Of a stretch of DNA of 24,193 bases, positions 22,150 to 24,193 are shown one piece after another. The stretch covers positions 1 to 24,193 of the IMG/VR virus record IMGVR_UViG_3300030061_000374; one strand, 5' to 3'. Position 1 is the first letter of the stretch; each line of letters starts with the position of its first letter. Below the pieces are notes generated by a model, which was not told the origin of the DNA, made no database searches, and saw only the letters and a list, made by a program, of their open reading frames with translations. A program made the translations under genes and the position numbers. This DNA is from a virus.

Positions 22150-23367
22150 CTATCTGTAGTAAAACGCCATCATCTTGAGTAACCGGAATGCCATGTCCAT
22201 CGGCTCACCAGTCATTAGAGCATTGGGGTCGACATAATCAGGGAATGCATTTCCAAAGTCTAAATTGTTTTGGCCTTCGTAGGCTTGGTTCATTGCTATT
22301 TCAGCAGTAAGCCTATTTATTTTTTCAGCCTCTAAGTCTGCTCCTCTTTGTCTTGCGCTTCTGCCATGAGAAGTATCTGCAAAGAGAGAGCGTGTCGGGC
22401 TTTGTCCTTCGGGATAGATTGTACCTTGCCCTTCCCGTGCAGGCCTAGAAAACGCTGGCCTAGAGTTAAGATTCATCGCTGCTTCTGCCGCTTTATCATC
22501 TGCTGCGATTTCTTGCGAGGCACCAGCAGCAACTGGCTGAATCATATTCACTGCCCCCATACCCATTTCGTCTATAGTATGAACATCGTTACCTGCAGCA
22601 TCTACTCCACCTTTTACACCTGTGGTGTAATCGTCAAATAATCCTCGCTGCGTTGTATCATCAACAAGCACCTGATTACTCTTAGGATTCAGTTGTTGCT
22701 GTATTGCAGCCTCTTGCTCAGGGCTCATAGCGTCAAGCGGGTTACCAGTCTCGGCACCAGCAAGTGGATTGCTGGAATCGGTAACATTCACTTCACCGGG
22801 ACCCGGTATTCTGTTCTCAGATGTTGCCGCATTTATTACATTACTAGCAGCAGAGGTGCTTGTACCTTCAGTCCCATCCTCCCTAGGAGAGCCACCAGTG
22901 ACCTGTACTTTTCCTCCTACTATCGGTTGACCTCTATATGTAAGTCGAGAGCCGCCCTTATTCTGTTCACGAGGCATTCTTGCAAATTGTCTACCCATTC
23001 TTTCAGTAGGACTGCCTCTCATATCATACGCCGCTTTTGTGCCGACGCCAACGAGTCCTCCGGTCTTTTCACCAAGTCCTCGGCCAAGTGCAGAACCTGT
23101 CGCTGCACCTGAAATTGCACCTTGTAACAGCGAACCGGCTGACCTGTGCCTACCTGTAAGGGTACCTAGTGCACCTAATCCGCCACCAGCAAGCGCCCCT
23201 GCACCACCAAGTATTCTCACAGGTAGACTTTTCTTTTTACGAGGCGCTCCTCCCCCTCCTCCGGTAAGTACCATTTGAGCCGGTCCTCCGCTAATTGGGA
23301 ATTGAGGCTGTATTGCCTTAACAAGTACCTCGTTTGACTTTCTAATTACTTTCACTTTATCTTTCAT
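22150..23367 (-). CDS. Glycine-rich protein before the terminase
   Basis: A 405-residue protein from ATG 23367, SD GGAGG eight bases upstream. The N-terminus is basic; residues about 32-108 are very rich in Gly and Ala with GxxxG-like spacing (GGAGALAGGGLGALGTL, then GAISGAATGSALGRGLG), like a glycine-zipper segment, though too polar to call as membrane helices. The remainder is Gln/Asn/Ser-rich and probably disordered, and it contains the motif QRGLFDDY at 240-247. The C-terminus (MAFRLLKMMAFYYR) is hydrophobic and basic. I do not recognise it. Position suggests a packaging or internal virion role; a small terminase is possible but not supported by motifs. Confidence 0.5.
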   Translation of the reverse strand: MKDKVKVIRKSNEVLVKAIQPQFPISGGPAQMVLTGGGGGAPRKKKSLPVRILGGAGALAGGGLGALGTLTGRHRSAGSLLQGAISGAATGSALGRGLGEKTGGLVGVGTKAAYDMRGSPTERMGRQFARMPREQNKGGSRLTYRGQPIVGGKVQVTGGSPREDGTEGTSTSAASNVINAATSENRIPGPGEVNVTDSSNPLAGAETGNPLDAMSPEQEAAIQQQLNPKSNQVLVDDTTQRGLFDDYTTGVKGGVDAAGNDVHTIDEMGMGAVNMIQPVAAGASQEIAADDKAAEAAMNLNSRPAFSRPAREGQGTIYPEGQSPTRSLFADTSHGRSARQRGADLEAEKINRLTAEIAMNQAYEGQNNLDFGNAFPDYVDPNALMTGEPMDMAFRLLKMMAFYYR

Positions 23368-23368
23368 A

Positions 23369-24193
23369 TCAATTGCCTCCGAAGGCTACTTTGACTGCCT
23401 TTACAACCTCAGGTTGTACATTCCACTGGTCGGCAATCTTGTACCAGTCTCCTTGACTTTGATAAAGTCCGTGAACATCTACACTAGTGAGTCCTAAACT
23501 CTTAGCAATAATCTGAACATCCCAAAAAGAGTCGATTGAAACTAATTTGTTAGGAAGCATCTTTGTAATCGTCGGGTCTTGTCTAGCGTCAAGTACCTGA
23601 ACCATCTCTATCTTTTTCATAATGTCGTCTATGCTAGAGACTGTATCATTAGAGCGTTGCACTAGCGCACCTGAACCTATGTCAAATGTACGCTGAGCAG
23701 GGTCTGTACCAAGCATTTGGTGATATTGCTGCTCCAAAGGAGAAGCCTGTCGAGTAGGATATGCACTAGCCATTGCTGGTGCTGGAGGAGTGTAACGGTC
23801 AAACAATGTTCGCTGAGCAGGGTCTACAGGCGGTGCAGCAGGCGGTGCTGCTACAGGTGGTGCAGCAGGCGGTGCTGCTACAGGCGGTGCTGCTACAGGT
23901 GGTGCAGCCTCTTCTTGCCTTTCACCTTCACCTACAGGTGCCATCAGATGGTTTCCAATAATAACACGCTTACCCCAATGGTCGGGTATTTCGTGATGCG
24001 ATTCCATCATATCTTCAGGTAAACCAGTTGCTGCTCTTCCTGTCGGTAAGTTAATGCTGTCCAAAGTAAATGCTTCGTGACCACTTTGACCAAGCATAGC
24101 ATCAATCAAAGTCTCTGTCTTTTCTCTTATACCTTCTTCTTCAGTGAACCTAGAGTTAGTAGAAGCCTCAGATTCACGCATTCTTCTAACTGC
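23369..24193 (-). CDS. Pro/Ala-repeat protein, probably partial at right edge
   Basis: An in-frame ATG lies at 24181, but it has no SD and the frame stays open to the window edge (residues AVRR before it), so I read the gene as partial. Counted from that ATG it has 270 residues: a charged N-terminal part, a Pro/Ala/Val repeat (about 93-119), two DPAQRT motifs (Q123 and Q163; the first continues LFDRY), and a C-terminal domain (FWDVQIIAKSLGLTSVDV, then WYKIADQWNVQPEVVKAVK) with a helix-turn-helix look. A small DNA-binding domain just before the terminase could be the small terminase subunit, but this is weak. Ends one base before the next ATG. Confidence 0.5.
   Translation of the reverse strand, partial: AVRRMRESEASTNSRFTEEEGIREKTETLIDAMLGQSGHEAFTLDSINLPTGRAATGLPEDMMESHHEIPDHWGKRVIIGNHLMAPVGEGERQEEAAPPVAAPPVAAPPAAPPVAAPPAAPPVDPAQRTLFDRYTPPAPAMASAYPTRQASPLEQQYHQMLGTDPAQRTFDIGSGALVQRSNDTVSSIDDIMKKIEMVQVLDARQDPTITKMLPNKLVSIDSFWDVQIIAKSLGLTSVDVHGLYQSQGDWYKIADQWNVQPEVVKAVKVAFGGN
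23826..23909 (-). repeat. Tandem repeat encoding a Pro/Ala linker
   Basis: Imperfect repeats built on GGCGGTGCTGCTACA (15 bases, plus strand) encode alternating APPV and APPA units. The array joins two parts of the protein and is probably an extended, flexible linker. Its copy number may vary between relatives. Confidence 0.75.

Noticed and set aside
23826-23909. Repeats as a possible CRISPR or origin-type array
   Set aside because: Units are contiguous 15-base, in frame, and encode a Pro/Ala linker, with no spacers.
1-24193. SD consensus as proof of an archaeal host
   Set aside because: GGAGGTGAT pairs with both archaeal and bacterial 16S tails, so it cannot decide the host.

Overview
This window is the packaging and structural half of a tailed double-stranded DNA virus with an HK97-type head (class Caudoviricetes). 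All genes lie on the minus strand, so transcription runs from base 24193 down to base 1. Gaps are a few bases to 58 bases, many genes overlap by 1 to 8 bases (ATGA, GTGA, TAATG), and almost every gene has a clear Shine-Dalgarno (SD) site. I see no rRNA, tRNA, CRISPR array, insertion sequence, integrase or convincing terminator, and no stretch above 300 bases without a gene.

In gene order: two low-complexity proteins (one running off the right edge), large terminase, a winged-helix plus LAGLIDADG protein, the portal with two Cys/His metal-binding knuckles, an 11-codon mini-ORF, three small helical proteins, a giant 1997-residue protein, a prohead protease fused to a scaffold-like region with its own internal start, and the HK97-fold major capsid protein. 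Then come a small beta-rich protein, a HeH/SAP-like protein, four tandem paralogous decoration-like proteins, a 63-residue protein, a zinc-knuckle protein, a large head-tail adaptor, a tail-completion-like protein, an oversized tail-tube candidate and a small acidic protein. The series ends with a pair of overlapping tail-assembly-chaperone frames joined by a likely -1 frameshift and the first 64 codons of the tape measure protein.

The most unusual item is a stretch of the giant protein (about residues 1510-1765) that follows the layout of an ATP-dependent DNA ligase core, nucleotidyltransferase then OB fold, but has lost the catalytic lysine and the other nucleotide-contacting residues. I read it as a dead ligase fold recruited into a head-region protein.

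The host is an inference. The zinc knuckles in structural proteins, the LAGLIDADG protein and the module order would suit a virus of marine Euryarchaeota (magrovirus-like, Marine Group II/Poseidoniales). The GGAGGTGAT-type SD sites fit both archaea and bacteria and do not settle it.
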